Source: Caballeronia sp. dw_19
GTDB lineage: Bacteria > Pseudomonadota > Gammaproteobacteria > Burkholderiales > Burkholderiaceae
DNA: 64,000 nt
NCBI RefSeq assembly: GCF_018449515.1
Contig: NZ_JAAVUQ010000001.1
Span: forward strand, 186,001-250,000
Direction of reading: 5' to 3'
The notes beneath the pieces were generated by a model. The model worked only from the letters and a program-made list of their open reading frames with translations. It made no database searches and was not told the DNA's origin. Position numbers and translations under genes: made by a program. This document shows, in pieces, positions 1 to 9,227 of this stretch. Each line of letters begins with the position of its first letter. Positions within the stretch are counted from its first letter, which is position 1.

Positions 1-24
1 TAACTGACGTCTACAAACTGCTGT

Positions 25-621
25 CTAAACTGAGCGCCGATCCAGCATTGCACGCGCGATCGTGCCCGCGTCAACGTATTCGAGCTCGCCGCCTACCGGC
101 ACGCCGCGCGCAAGGCGCGTCACCTTCAGGCCCTTCGACTTGAGGGTCTGTGCGAGGTAATGCGCGGTCGCCTCACCTTCGTTCGTGAAGTTCGTGGCGA
201 GCACGATTTCCTTCACAAGGCCGTCGGTGGCGCGCTGGATCAGACGATCGAAATGGATCTCTTTCGGCCCGATGCCGTCGAGCGGACTCAGCCGTCCCAT
301 CAGCACGAAATACAGTCCGCGATACGTCAGCGTCTGTTCGAGCATGATCTGGTCCGCGGGTGTTTCGACCACGCAGAGCAGTTCGGGATCGCGTTCGGGG
401 TCGATGCAGACTTCGCAAATCGCCGCCTCGGTGAACGTATTGCACTTTTCGCAGTGTTGCAGATGCTCGGTGGCGAACATCAGCGACCGGCCGAGCTTTT
501 CAGCGCCCGGCCGGTCGTGCTGCATCAGGTGATAGGCCATGCGCTGCGCCGACTTGGGACCCACGCCCGGCAGCGCGCGCAGCGCTTCGACGAGCGCCGA
601 CAAGGCGGAAGGTTGTTTCAT
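25..621 (-). CDS. recR: Recombination mediator protein RecR
   Basis: RecR acts with RecF and RecO to load RecA on gapped single-stranded DNA in the cytoplasm. The 198-residue protein has the usual length and order: an N-terminal helix-hairpin-helix ([11 protein letters not shown] near residue 17), a four-cysteine zinc finger (C57, C60, C69, C72) and a C-terminal Toprim domain with the VVETPAD and [10 protein letters not shown] stretches. It is the last gene of a minus-strand dnaX-ybaB-recR run, an order conserved in many Proteobacteria, with only 35 bases separating it from ybaB. The start ATG at 621 is the only one giving the family N-terminus. Identification is secure. Confidence 0.97.
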   Translation of the reverse strand: MKQPSALSALVEALRALPGVGPKSAQRMAYHLMQHDRPGAEKLGRSLMFATEHLQHCEKCNTFTEAAICEVCIDPERDPELLCVVETPADQIMLEQTLTYRGLYFVLMGRLSPLDGIGPKEIHFDRLIQRATDGLVKEIVLATNFTNEGEATAHYLAQTLKSKGLKVTRLARGVPVGGELEYVDAGTIARAMLDRRSV

Positions 622-656
622 GCGCTTGGAACCCTATGCTCTGAGGGTTGAGGTAC

Positions 657-983
657 TTAGAACGGCAGCTTGAAACCCGGCGGCATCGGCATGCCGGCCG
701 TCATGCCGCTCATCTTTTCCTGCGTGGTGGCTTCGGCTTTACGCACGGCGTCGTTGAATGCAGCGGCAACGAGGTCTTCCAGCATGTCCTTGTCGTCGGC
801 GAGCAGGCTCGGGTCGATGGTTACGCGGCGGACGTCGTTCTTGCACGTCATGGTCACTTTCACAAGACCTGCGCCGGACTGCCCTTCCACTTCGACCAGG
901 GCGAGTTCGTCCTGCATCTTCTTCATGTTGTCCTGCATCTGCTGAGCTTGCTTCATCAAGCCGGCGAGTTGGTTCTTCATCAT
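657..983 (-). CDS. ybaB: YbaB/EbfC family nucleoid-associated protein
   Basis: A small DNA-binding protein that coats the nucleoid and is nearly always encoded between dnaX and recR. The reading frame is open well upstream, but the family begins [17 protein letters not shown], and a strong Shine-Dalgarno (AAGGAG, 8 bases before the ATG at 983) fixes this start, giving 108 residues, the normal size. The first half is a coiled-coil-forming helix rich in Gln, Met and Lys; the C-terminus is a Met/Gly/Pro-rich tail ([16 protein letters not shown]). It probably shares a transcript with dnaX and recR. Confidence 0.94.
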   Translation of the reverse strand: MMKNQLAGLMKQAQQMQDNMKKMQDELALVEVEGQSGAGLVKVTMTCKNDVRRVTIDPSLLADDKDMLEDLVAAAFNDAVRKAEATTQEKMSGMTAGMPMPPGFKLPF

Positions 984-1366
984 GGTCGGGCTCCTTGCTG
1001 GAAACGGGGTAAAGAGAATGAGTGCATGCCGCGCGGTTCGGGATCGGCCCGGGTTCGCGCCGGCTGTGAATGGGTAAGGTTGTTGCCTTGAATGCTTTAT
1101 ATGCTTTGCAGCAGGTGTTTCGATGTTCGTTCGAGCCGTCCGGCGTGAAGGGGGGTTCTCACCTCCGTGCTTGCGCAACTCTCTCGGTATGACGCTCTGA
1201 CTCGTTCGCTGCGCGGGGGTTCTGGCTTTATCGCTTTCCAGGATTCTCACGGGCTGCGTAGCTTAACGATTTTCGGAGCCTGAGCACTGCGTGCTTGCCT
1301 GCAGTGCAGCGTCCGCGATGTTCCGCCGCCTGCCGCGCCAGCCTTTCCTCGCCCACAGAAAAAACG
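984..1366. other. Intergenic region between ybaB and dnaX
   Basis: This 383-base gap holds the ybaB ribosome binding site at its left edge. Open frames run through it on both strands, but none has family resemblance or a ribosome binding site. I see no hairpin with a T-run, so dnaX, ybaB and recR may still be co-transcribed. Confidence 0.5.
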
Positions 1367-4201
1367 TCAGTTCACCGATGCCGAGTTCTGGCCGCCATCC
1401 TGTGCGCTACCCGATGCCAGCGGCTTGATCGAACCTTGCACGATACTCGCGCCAAAATCGCGGATCAGCGACTGCACGAATGGGTTCTGCGTAATCTCCT
1501 GCTCCGCCTCCTGCTGGCGCTGCGCGCGAGTGGCGGCATCGACCGCGGCGGCCGTGCGACGCGCCGGGCCGACATTCACGTTCACGTCGATCGGCCGGCC
1601 GAGCTTATCGGTTAATGCAGCCTTCAGCTTCGCGACCTGTGCGCTTTCGGCGTATTGCGGGACCGGCACGGCAAGCGTGATGGATGTGCCGTCGCACGCG
1701 GTCAGTTCGCTATTGAAAGCGAGTTGGTAAGCGATGCCCTTCAGCGGCAAATCCACGGCAAGCGTTGGCCAGTCACCGCTCACGCCAATGGCATCGAGCG
1801 GGACAGCCGGCGGCAGCGGGCGTGCATCGGCTCTGGGCGCTGGCTTGGCGGCAGGTGCATCGTTAAACCGCAGGTCGTCGGGACCGCTGTCAAACGCCGG
1901 CATGAAACCGTCGTCGGGCGGCATGAAATAGCCCTCTTCCGACGATACCGGTTGATAGTCGTCCAGCGGCATTTCTTCCCACGGAGGAGTTGCGCCGCCG
2001 GTGTTCTTGCTTGCGATGGCGCCAGTGCCGCCAGTGCCGTTAGCGCCGCGCGGCGCTCCGGTATTTGCATCATTGCCGTTCACGTTCGGCTGCGCACCGT
2101 TAAACCTTGAGTCGGCCGCGGGTGCTGCGCTTCGATCGGCCGAAGCAGCAGGCCGGCGTGGCACAGGAACCTGCACGGTCGGCGTCGCCTTCGCTGCGGG
2201 TTTGCGCACGGGTTCAGAAGGACGCGCCCCGCGATCCGACGATACCCGCATGCCCGCGCTGCGCAACACATCGAGCGCGGCGCTAGCACCGCCCGCCGCA
2301 CGTGGCGATGGGGGTTTTTCAGCCGGCGGTAAAGCCCGGTTTTCGACCCGGTTCTCGACCCGATCGGTAGCGGCACGATCGACGAGTTCCTGGGCGGCTG
2401 CGGCCAGCGTCGCGGAGCCGGAATCCGCTTCTGGCTCAGGAATAGCCAAGACCTCATCCGGGGATGCATCAGAACTGGCAGATGACGAAGGCGCGTCGGC
2501 CCAAGGCTGCGGATCAGAAGATAGTGCCGCTACTTTAGGGGACCCCGCTCCAACAGGAGTGGTCGTCGGAGCGCTTTGCGCATCCGCTGCGTCGATCTTT
2601 GCGCCATCGTCATGCCGATCGTCGACAGATTTGTCCGTCAGCGCTTCAGTCTTCTCTTGCGCTGCATCTTCCGGATCGATGACACGAGCCTGGGCAACGG
2701 CGGGGATATCGATAACCTCAGCCGGTTGATCAGGCTCCGCGATCACCCTCGCCGTCGCAGCCGGCTCAACCGCGAGGCTTTGCGCTACATCGGCACTAGT
2801 CGCTGCAAGATTTTCGCGCGAGACGGATCCTGAGCCCGCCTCTGGCGTCGGAGCCGCATCGCGGCCATCCGCAGCCAGGCTGCGCTCGGACACCGCATCC
2901 GGCGCCGGCGGCGTTTTTTCGCGATCCGAACCCGTCGTGGCCGCTCCGGTAGAGACGTTATTGACTGCGCGCTTCACTGCCGGCGTCGCAACACCCGCGG
3001 CCGACAAACCCGTCCCACCAGCTACTACACCACTCGGCGCCACCTCACGTGTCCCGCCGACATTGGGCGCACCCACAACCGCCTGCCTCACTCGCGCGCC
3101 GCCTCCACCTGGACCACCCGCGGGTTCGAACGCAAGCATGCGCAACAGGGTCATGGTGAAACCGGCGTATTCGTCGGGCGCCAGACCCAGCTCGCCGCGA
3201 CCGATCGTTGCAATCTGATAGAACAGTTGCACGTGCTCGGCGCTGAGCAAGTCGGCGAAACGGCGGATATCGGCGGCCTCCGGCCATTCGTCCAGTACCG
3301 AAGCCGGCGCGTACTGCGCCCACGCGATTCGATGCAACAACCCGGCCAAGTCCTGCAGCGCCGTGGAAAACGACAAACTGCGCAATGCCATCTCGTCCGC
3401 GATGCCAAGCACGCCCTGCCCGTCGCCGGCCGCGAGGGTATCGAGCAAGCGGATCAGATAACTCTGGTCGAGCGCGCCGAGCATGCCGCGCACGGCCTCC
3501 TCGGTGACCTGGTTTGCCGAATATGCAATGGCCTGGTCAGTGAGCGAAAGCGCGTCGCGCATGCTGCCGTCTGCGGCACGCGATAACAGCCGCAACGCTT
3601 GCAGCTCGAACGGGATCTGCTCTTCACCAAGCACATGTTCCAGATGCCCCACGATCTGCCCTGCCGGCATTTGCTTCAGATTGAACTGCAGGCAGCGCGA
3701 CAGCACGGTGACCGGGATCTTCTGGGGATCAGTGGTGGCCAGGATGAACTTGACGTGTGCGGGCGGCTCTTCCAGCGTCTTCAACATGGCGTTGAACGCG
3801 TGGTTCGTGAGCATGTGCACTTCGTCGATCATGTAGACCTTGAAACGCGCATCGACGGGGGCGTACACCGCGCGCTCGAGCAACGCGGCCATTTCGTCCA
3901 CGCCGCGATTACTGGCCGCGTCCATCTCCACATAATCGACAAACCGTCCCTCATCGATCTCCTTGCACGCCCGGCATACGCCGCACGGCGTGGATGTCAC
4001 GCCGGTCTCGCAATTGAGCGCCTTGGCGAAGATCCGCGACAGCGTCGTCTTGCCGACACCACGGGTGCCGGTGAACAGATAGGCATGGTGCAGCCGTCCG
4101 CCGTCGAGCGCGTGCGTGAGCGCGCGTACCACGTGCTCCTGGCCAACGAGCGAAGCGAAAGATTTGGGCCGCCACTTGCGTGCGAGAACTTGATAGGTCA
4201 T
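1367..4201 (-). CDS. dnaX: DNA polymerase III subunits tau/gamma (DnaX)
   Basis: DnaX is the clamp-loader ATPase and, as tau, bridges polymerase cores to the helicase. Residues 1-370 are the AAA+ part: Walker A GTRGVGKTT at about 45-53, zinc-module cysteines at C64, C73, C76 and C79, Walker B MIDEVHML near 125 and the SRC sensor near 167. At 944 residues it is about 300 longer than E. coli tau; the extra length is an Ala/Pro/Ser/acidic low-complexity linker from roughly 370 to 790, followed by a conserved C-terminal domain. ATG at 4201 begins the standard MTYQVLARKWRPKSF terminus. A run of six A lies at codons 428-430 (see findings), but it is not a canonical in-frame slippery heptamer. Confidence 0.97.
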   Translation of the reverse strand: MTYQVLARKWRPKSFASLVGQEHVVRALTHALDGGRLHHAYLFTGTRGVGKTTLSRIFAKALNCETGVTSTPCGVCRACKEIDEGRFVDYVEMDAASNRGVDEMAALLERAVYAPVDARFKVYMIDEVHMLTNHAFNAMLKTLEEPPAHVKFILATTDPQKIPVTVLSRCLQFNLKQMPAGQIVGHLEHVLGEEQIPFELQALRLLSRAADGSMRDALSLTDQAIAYSANQVTEEAVRGMLGALDQSYLIRLLDTLAAGDGQGVLGIADEMALRSLSFSTALQDLAGLLHRIAWAQYAPASVLDEWPEAADIRRFADLLSAEHVQLFYQIATIGRGELGLAPDEYAGFTMTLLRMLAFEPAGGPGGGGARVRQAVVGAPNVGGTREVAPSGVVAGGTGLSAAGVATPAVKRAVNNVSTGAATTGSDREKTPPAPDAVSERSLAADGRDAAPTPEAGSGSVSRENLAATSADVAQSLAVEPAATARVIAEPDQPAEVIDIPAVAQARVIDPEDAAQEKTEALTDKSVDDRHDDGAKIDAADAQSAPTTTPVGAGSPKVAALSSDPQPWADAPSSSASSDASPDEVLAIPEPEADSGSATLAAAAQELVDRAATDRVENRVENRALPPAEKPPSPRAAGGASAALDVLRSAGMRVSSDRGARPSEPVRKPAAKATPTVQVPVPRRPAASADRSAAPAADSRFNGAQPNVNGNDANTGAPRGANGTGGTGAIASKNTGGATPPWEEMPLDDYQPVSSEEGYFMPPDDGFMPAFDSGPDDLRFNDAPAAKPAPRADARPLPPAVPLDAIGVSGDWPTLAVDLPLKGIAYQLAFNSELTACDGTSITLAVPVPQYAESAQVAKLKAALTDKLGRPIDVNVNVGPARRTAAAVDAATRAQRQQEAEQEITQNPFVQSLIRDFGASIVQGSIKPLASGSAQDGGQNSASVN

Positions 4202-4508
4202 GCCGAAATTGTATCAGCAACGTCAAGAGGCAAAAGCGTTTCGCCAAGAGACTCACTCCCGTGGAAGCAGCGCGCAGAAACCTAGCCCGCATACCGGCAG
4301 AGTGGCTTTTTCAAGGGCGAAAAACGTGAAAAGTAAGCGTACGAAAAACGCAAACCTTAACAAGACGCGAGAAACCCGGAATACAGAAAGTGTGAAACGA
4401 GGGACAAAACGATGGCGAAACTACGGGGACGTGACGAAATAAGCGAATACAGCGAGGGACGGAGAACGACTAGACGATGACGAAAAACAAACACGAAAAG
4501 CGAAGGTG

Positions 4509-4602
4509 ACGAGCCCGACCCTCGGCACTGGTAGAAAACGGCTGTGGCTGCTTCGTTCCCGACCTGACCAGGTTGACCGCGCCACCATGCGAGGAGGCCC
4601 GT
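4509..4602 (-). ncRNA. ffs: Signal recognition particle 4.5S RNA, small bacterial type
   Basis: Read on the minus strand, the segment carries the conserved SRP apical core GGTCAGGTCGGGAACGAAGC followed by AGCC, with the asymmetric loop bases expected of the Ffh-binding site. The 5' GGGCCTCCTCG near 4600 pairs, with small bulges, with CGAGGGTCGGGCTC near 4511-4524, closing a rod of about 90 nt, the usual small SRP RNA size. A TATGAT -10 box lies 10 bases before position 4600, agreeing with that 5' end. It sits upstream of dnaX on the same strand. Exact ends are uncertain by a few bases; identity is firm. Confidence 0.93.
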
Positions 4603-4616
4603 CACGGAGAATCATA
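4603..4616 (-). promoter_or_regulatory. Likely -10 box and start region of the 4.5S RNA promoter
   Basis: On the minus strand TATGAT (4611-4616) stands 10 bases before the inferred first base of the RNA. No good -35 hexamer is seen 16-18 bases further upstream, so the call rests on position and the -10 match. Confidence 0.5.
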
Positions 4617-5005
4617 TCAGAGAAGGATCGCCGCGCCCACCACCAGGGAGGGTGCTATTGCAATTCAGGCGCGCAATCGCAATATGCATGACCTGGGCAT
4701 GACCTGGGAGCAGCAGCGTTGCGGCATGCACTGGCTGTATAAATACGCCGCAATATTGCGCGCTGGAGATTCATCCAGACGGGGCCTATCGGTACCCGGC
4801 AACAGATAGCAAAGTAAGCTAAGATGACAATTTGAAGCATCGGTTAATCACCGTGTGACGGGCAGAACGCGGCTTTTCCGGCAACGGTATGCGCCCACCC
4901 AAGCGAGCGGCTCTACACCCCGCAGCGCGGCGAACTATTTCCTGTTTTGGTGTATCGTGGCGAGCATTCAAACGCGGGCCTCGAATTCATAGAGGTATTC
5001 ACATA
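4617..5005. other. Intergenic region upstream of trxA
   Basis: No gene with support is seen here. The region is AT-richer than its surroundings and ends with the trxA ribosome binding site AGAGGT at 4991-4996. It must hold the trxA promoter, but I could not pick a convincing -35/-10 pair. Confidence 0.45.
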
Positions 5006-5332
5006 ATGAGCGAATCGATCAAACATATCAGCGACGCATCCTTTGACCAGGACGTCACGAAATCGGATAAACCTGTCCTGCTCGACTTCTGGGCGGAATG
5101 GTGCGGTCCCTGCAAGATGATTGCTCCGATCCTCGACGAAGTGGCCAAGGACTACGGCGACCGCCTGCAGATCGCGAAGATCAATGTGGACGAGCACCAG
5201 TCGACACCGGTCAAGTTCGGAGTGCGCGGTATCCCCACGCTGATCCTGTTCAAGAATGGCGCAGTCGCCGCGCAGAAGGTCGGCGCATTGTCCAAGTCGC
5301 AACTGACCGCGTTTCTGGACAGCAACCTGTGA
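5006..5332 (+). CDS. trxA: Thioredoxin 1
   Basis: A general cytoplasmic protein-disulfide reductase that delivers electrons from thioredoxin reductase to ribonucleotide reductase and other targets. The active site WCGPC is at residues 32-36, with the conserved Lys after it, the cis-proline loop ([12 protein letters not shown]) and the usual length of 108 residues. The frame is open upstream, but ATG at 5006 with AGAGGT ten bases before it gives the standard short N-terminus. trxA next to rho is a common arrangement in proteobacteria. Confidence 0.97.
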   Translation: MSESIKHISDASFDQDVTKSDKPVLLDFWAEWCGPCKMIAPILDEVAKDYGDRLQIAKINVDEHQSTPVKFGVRGIPTLILFKNGAVAAQKVGALSKSQLTAFLDSNL

Positions 5333-5363
5333 TTTGAAGCTGTGACTCGCAGTTGTGACTCGA

Positions 5364-5394
5364 AGCCGGAAAGCCCGCAACGGCATTTCCGGCT
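5364..5394 (+). terminator. Perfect 9-bp hairpin after trxA, no T-run
   Basis: AGCCGGAAA (5364-5372) and TTTCCGGCT (5386-5394) form a perfect inverted repeat with a 13-base loop, 32 bases after the trxA stop. There is no following T tract, so it is either a weak or Rho-assisted terminator or an RNA-stabilising hairpin. Confidence 0.4.
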
Positions 5395-5600
5395 CTCGCG
5401 GAACAACTGCCTCCCAGCGGCACGACCCGGCGTCTGAGCCGCGTCTCATCCGGGCAGCATCGGCAAATACAAGTAAAGACAGCAAAAGCAGTTAGCTGCA
5501 CGTGAGATTCCAGCAGATTGTTGTGAGGCCACAACATGAACAAATCACACTGTCACCATGGCCACCCGAGGCCCTGCCGGCATGTGCTATGCTAGAATCC

Positions 5601-5640
5601 TAAGACTGCAAGACGTTTCTTAAGACGGCAAGACGTTTAG
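5601..5640 (+). repeat. Two tandem 20-bp units in the rho leader
   Basis: Positions 5601-5620 and 5621-5640 are adjacent copies of a 20-base unit (shared TAAGAC-GCAAGACGTTT), differing at one internal base and at the last two. They lie immediately after a TAGAAT -10-like box (5593-5598), so they would be at the 5' end of the rho transcript or overlap its promoter. Confidence 0.75.
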
Positions 5641-5712
5641 GTCCTTGAGCGTTCAGCTCACTTCTCCTCCCAAATTCTCTGTTGTACCTCTTCTCCCTGG
5701 CGGGAAATCCGT

Positions 5713-6978
5713 ATGCATTTATCCGAGCTCAAGTCTCAGCACGTCTCCGCATTGATCGAAATGGCCAATGGCCTGGAGATCGAAAACGCCAATCGACTGC
5801 GCAAGCAGGAATTGATGTTCGCGATTCTTAAAAAGCGCGCCAAGACCGGCGACACGATCTTCGGCGACGGCACGCTCGAAGTATTACCTGACGGCTTCGG
5901 CTTCCTCCGCTCGCCCGAGACTTCGTATCTCGCCAGCACAGACGACATCTACATCAGCCCGTCGCAGATCCGCCGCTTCAATCTGCACACAGGCGACACC
6001 ATCGAAGGTGAAGTGCGTACGCCGAAAGACGGCGAGCGCTACTTTGCACTGGTCAAGGTGGACAAGGTCAACGGCCAGGCGCCGGAAGCCTCGAAGCACA
6101 AGATCATGTTCGAAAACCTGACGCCGCTGCATCCGAACAAACCGATGCCGCTCGAGCGCGAAATGCGCGGTGAAGAGAACGTGACAGGCCGGATCATCGA
6201 CATGATCTCGCCTATCGGCAAGGGTCAGCGCGGGTTGCTGGTGGCATCGCCGAAATCGGGCAAGACCGTGATGCTGCAGCACATTGCGCATGCGATCAAA
6301 TCGAACCACCCGGACATCGTGCTGTTCGTGCTGCTGATCGACGAACGGCCTGAAGAAGTGACGGAAATGCAGCGCTCGGTGGTCGGCGAAGTGATCGCTT
6401 CCACCTTCGACGAACCCGCCGCGCGCCACGTGCAAGTCGCGGAAATGGTGATCGAAAAGGCCAAGCGCCTGGTCGAAATGAAGCACGACGTCGTGATTCT
6501 GCTCGACTCCATCACCCGTCTTGCACGCGCCTACAACACGGTTGTGCCGGCGTCGGGCAAGGTGCTCACCGGCGGTGTGGACGCCAACGCGCTGCAACGT
6601 CCGAAGCGATTCTTCGGGGCGGCACGCAATATCGAGGAAGGCGGATCGCTGACCATCATCGGCACGGCGCTGATTGAAACCGGCAGCCGGATGGACGACG
6701 TGATCTACGAAGAGTTCAAGGGCACCGGCAACATGGAAGTGCATCTGGAACGCCGTCTCGCAGAAAAGCGCGTGTATCCGTCGATCAACCTGAACAAATC
6801 GGGCACGCGTCGCGAAGAACTGCTGATCAAGCCGGACCTGCTGCAAAAAGTCTGGGTGCTGCGCAAGTTCATTCACGACATGGACGAAGTCGAGTCCATG
6901 GAGTTCCTGCTCGACAAAATCCGTCAAACCAAGAACAACGCTGAATTCTTCGATCTGATGCGCCGCGGCGGTAGTTAA
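5713..6978 (+). CDS. rho: Transcription termination factor Rho
   Basis: Hexameric RNA-dependent ATPase/helicase that ends transcription at Rho-dependent sites. The 421-residue protein has the N-terminal Rho_N helices (1-45), the cold-shock-like RNA-binding fold with GFGFLRSP near 61-68, Walker A SPKSGKT at about 179-185, the arginine-rich Q/R loops and the C-terminal ring contacts ([14 protein letters not shown]). It stands alone on the plus strand after a 380-base leader and is followed directly by an intrinsic terminator. The leader with its tandem repeat may be involved in Rho autoregulation, known for E. coli rho; that link is inference. Confidence 0.98.
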   Translation: MHLSELKSQHVSALIEMANGLEIENANRLRKQELMFAILKKRAKTGDTIFGDGTLEVLPDGFGFLRSPETSYLASTDDIYISPSQIRRFNLHTGDTIEGEVRTPKDGERYFALVKVDKVNGQAPEASKHKIMFENLTPLHPNKPMPLEREMRGEENVTGRIIDMISPIGKGQRGLLVASPKSGKTVMLQHIAHAIKSNHPDIVLFVLLIDERPEEVTEMQRSVVGEVIASTFDEPAARHVQVAEMVIEKAKRLVEMKHDVVILLDSITRLARAYNTVVPASGKVLTGGVDANALQRPKRFFGAARNIEEGGSLTIIGTALIETGSRMDDVIYEEFKGTGNMEVHLERRLAEKRVYPSINLNKSGTRREELLIKPDLLQKVWVLRKFIHDMDEVESMEFLLDKIRQTKNNAEFFDLMRRGGS

Positions 6979-7017
6979 TTCAACATAGTTGATCCAACGC
7001 GCTGGTTCGAAACATGA

Positions 7018-7050
7018 AAGCCGCCCGCATTCGCGGGCGGCTTTTTTTTG
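7018..7050 (+). terminator. Intrinsic terminator of rho
   Basis: AAGCCGCCCGC and GCGGGCGGCTT form a strong GC-rich stem with a tiny loop, followed by eight T residues, 40 bases after the rho stop codon. Confidence 0.93.
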
Positions 7051-7078
7051 TTTGCCGAAACGAGTGACGCGATTGTAG

Positions 7079-7111
7079 ACGTGAACGTTCACGTTCATGT
7101 TGGTCTATAAT
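7079..7111 (+). promoter_or_regulatory. Promoter and MerR-type operator for the regulator-exporter pair
   Basis: A perfect 16-base palindrome, ACGTGAACGTTCACGT, spans 7079-7094, and a consensus TATAAT -10 box is at 7106-7111. The palindrome sits where the -35 region should be, and no good -35 hexamer at 17-base spacing is seen; MerR-family promoters typically have long spacers with the operator in this place. Autoregulation by the downstream MerR protein is inferred. Confidence 0.6.
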
Positions 7112-7154
7112 TTCGCGACATCATCATCCGCCGATAAACCCATCGGCCAGCACC

Positions 7155-7634
7155 ATGTCCAGCGAACTGCTCACCGTACGGGACGCCGCCGAACGCCTCG
7201 GCGTCACCCCGCGCACGCTGAAATACTACGAAGAACGCGGTCTGCTTACGCCCAGCCGTAGCGAGGGGCGTTATCGCCTATATGACGAAAACGATCTCGA
7301 GCGCTTCGGGCGAATCTTGCGGCTGCGATCGCTGGGATTTTCGCTGCACGGCATTGTGGAAATGCTCAAGCGGCCGCTCGAAAAAACGGAAGCCGGTCAG
7401 AACCGCTATTCGCCGGATTCGCTGGCGGACATCCGCCAGGGTCTACAGCAGCAACTCGATGCGATCGATAGCCGTATCGAATCCGTGCGCCGCGAGCTAA
7501 AAGAAGCACAAGCGGTGCGCGCCGAACTGCGTCTCGACCTGGATTACGTGGAAGCGCGGCTCGCCGGTCAGCCTGCTGACGCGCTGCTTGAACGAAGATC
7601 GAAGGCGGGCGCGAAAGCCGGGAGCAAGAAGTAA
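7155..7634 (+). CDS. MerR family transcriptional regulator
   Basis: A DNA-binding regulator of 159 residues. Residues 6-73 are a classic MerR winged helix (LTVRDAAERLGVTPRTLKYYEERGL, then the SEGRYRLYDENDLERF wing), followed by a long dimerisation coiled coil (about 95-145) and a short basic tail. The effector domain is minimal, with no cysteine pair, so metal sensing is unlikely; an organic ligand is more plausible. Its stop codon overlaps the start of the MFS exporter (TAATG), so the two are co-translated, and the regulator probably controls that exporter. The palindrome upstream is its likely operator. Confidence 0.9.
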   Translation: MSSELLTVRDAAERLGVTPRTLKYYEERGLLTPSRSEGRYRLYDENDLERFGRILRLRSLGFSLHGIVEMLKRPLEKTEAGQNRYSPDSLADIRQGLQQQLDAIDSRIESVRRELKEAQAVRAELRLDLDYVEARLAGQPADALLERRSKAGAKAGSKK

Positions 7635-9181
7635 TGAGCGCGCGGGCGCCGGTGTTCACCGTCGAGCGGTTGCGCGGCGATTTTTTCCCGTGGGTCCTCG
7701 CGCTCGTGACCGGGCTGGATTACTTCGACAACGCCATCTTCTCGTTTTTCGCCAGCTACATTGCGGGCGGAATCAATGCGTCACCGGATGAGCTCGTGTG
7801 GTCATCGAGTGCTTACGCAGTCGCCGCCGTGCTCGGAATTTTGCAGCAGCAGTGGTGGGTGGACCGCCTCGGGCACCGCCGATATGTGGCCGGCTGCATG
7901 TTGCTGTACGCGTGCGGCGCGATGATGTCGGCGCTCACCGAAACCTCGCTGCAACTGATGTTCACGCGCGGTTTGCAAGGCTATTTCATCGGTCCGATGA
8001 TGGGCGCCTGCCGCATCCTGATCCAGGTGAGCTTTACGCCGCAAAAACGCTCCGGCGCGACACGTGCGTTCCTGATCCTGATCGTGGGCAGCAGCGCGGT
8101 CGCGCCCTTGCTTGGCGGCTGGCTGGTGTCGCATTTCGACTGGCGCGCGTTGTTCGCCTGCACCGCGCCCGCAGGGCTCGCGTTTGCCGTGCTGGCAATG
8201 CTCGCGCTGCCTGACTCCGGCAATGTGGTGCGAGAGGAACGTGGCGCGACGAGTTTCTGGCCGTATCTATTATTTGCATTCGCGCAGGGCGCGCTGCAGA
8301 TCGTGATGCAACAAGTGCGCTTCGTGCACTTCAGCACCTCGCCCGCGCTCGTGCTGCTGACGGTCGCGGGTATCGGCGCCCTCGTCTGGTTTGCGTGGCA
8401 TCAATGGCATCACCCCGCACCGCTCGTGCGCCTTCACGCGCTGCGCCAACGCTCGTTTCAGGTCGGCCTTGTGCTGTACATGTTCTATTACTTCGAGTCG
8501 ACGGGGTTCAGCTACCTGATCTCACGATTCCTCGAACAGGGACTCGGTTATCCGGTCGAAAACACGGGTCGGCTGGTCGGCATTACCTCGCTGATATCGG
8601 GTTCCGCGCTGTTTCTGTATTTCAGGTATACGAAGTACGTGAAGCGCAAGAAATGGATCATCGTGCCGGGTTTTGCGATTGCGGCGCTGGTCGGCTGGCT
8701 GATGACGCGAATGTCGCCGGACGTGGCTCAAAGCGATCTCGTCCTGCCCATGCTGCTGCGTGGATTGTTGCTGCTTTTCATCGTATTGCCCGTCGCGAAT
8801 CTGACGTTCAGGATTTTCGAGATCGAGGAGTTTACGCATGGCTACCGCCTGAAGAATATCGTGCGGCAGTTGACGCTCTCGTTTGCGACGGCGGCGGTGA
8901 TTATCGTTGAACAGCATCGGGAAGCGCTGCATCAGTCGCGCCTCGCCGAAGCCGTGAATCCGTACAATCCGGAGTTTCAGAACGCCGCGAATGCGCTGGC
9001 GAATGGCTTTGCCGCGGCAGGCCATTCAGCCGTCGATGCCCACGCGCTGGCTATAGCAACCATTGCCCGTACGGTCGCGCAACAGGCGAGTTTCCTGGCT
9101 TCGCTCGATGGCTTTTATTTCCTGATGGGCGTGGCGATTTGCGGCGGCGTATTCGCACTCTGGCAGAAACAGATCGATTGA
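7634..9181 (+). CDS. MFS transporter, DHA2/EmrB-like drug exporter family
   Basis: A 515-residue inner-membrane protein with about 14 hydrophobic segments, matching the DHA2 (EmrB/QacA) branch of the major facilitator superfamily in length. The loop after TM2 has the WVDRLGHRRYVAG motif A variant, and helix 5 has the GGWLVSHFDWRALF antiporter-type motif C/F region. The start overlaps the MerR gene by one base. Substrate is unknown; the MerR partner suggests export of a toxic or self-made small molecule. No membrane-fusion or outer-membrane partner is adjacent. Confidence 0.88.
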   Translation: MSARAPVFTVERLRGDFFPWVLALVTGLDYFDNAIFSFFASYIAGGINASPDELVWSSSAYAVAAVLGILQQQWWVDRLGHRRYVAGCMLLYACGAMMSALTETSLQLMFTRGLQGYFIGPMMGACRILIQVSFTPQKRSGATRAFLILIVGSSAVAPLLGGWLVSHFDWRALFACTAPAGLAFAVLAMLALPDSGNVVREERGATSFWPYLLFAFAQGALQIVMQQVRFVHFSTSPALVLLTVAGIGALVWFAWHQWHHPAPLVRLHALRQRSFQVGLVLYMFYYFESTGFSYLISRFLEQGLGYPVENTGRLVGITSLISGSALFLYFRYTKYVKRKKWIIVPGFAIAALVGWLMTRMSPDVAQSDLVLPMLLRGLLLLFIVLPVANLTFRIFEIEEFTHGYRLKNIVRQLTLSFATAAVIIVEQHREALHQSRLAEAVNPYNPEFQNAANALANGFAAAGHSAVDAHALAIATIARTVAQQASFLASLDGFYFLMGVAICGGVFALWQKQID

Positions 9182-9227
9182 GCGTGCGAGCAATTCGAGA
9201 GAACATCGAGAGAACAATACAAACCTC

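Noticed and set aside
5884..7098. A 404-codon frame antisense to rho
   Set aside because: Mirror frame of a highly conserved gene in GC-rich DNA; His/Gln/Arg-rich composition, no ribosome binding site, no family resemblance.
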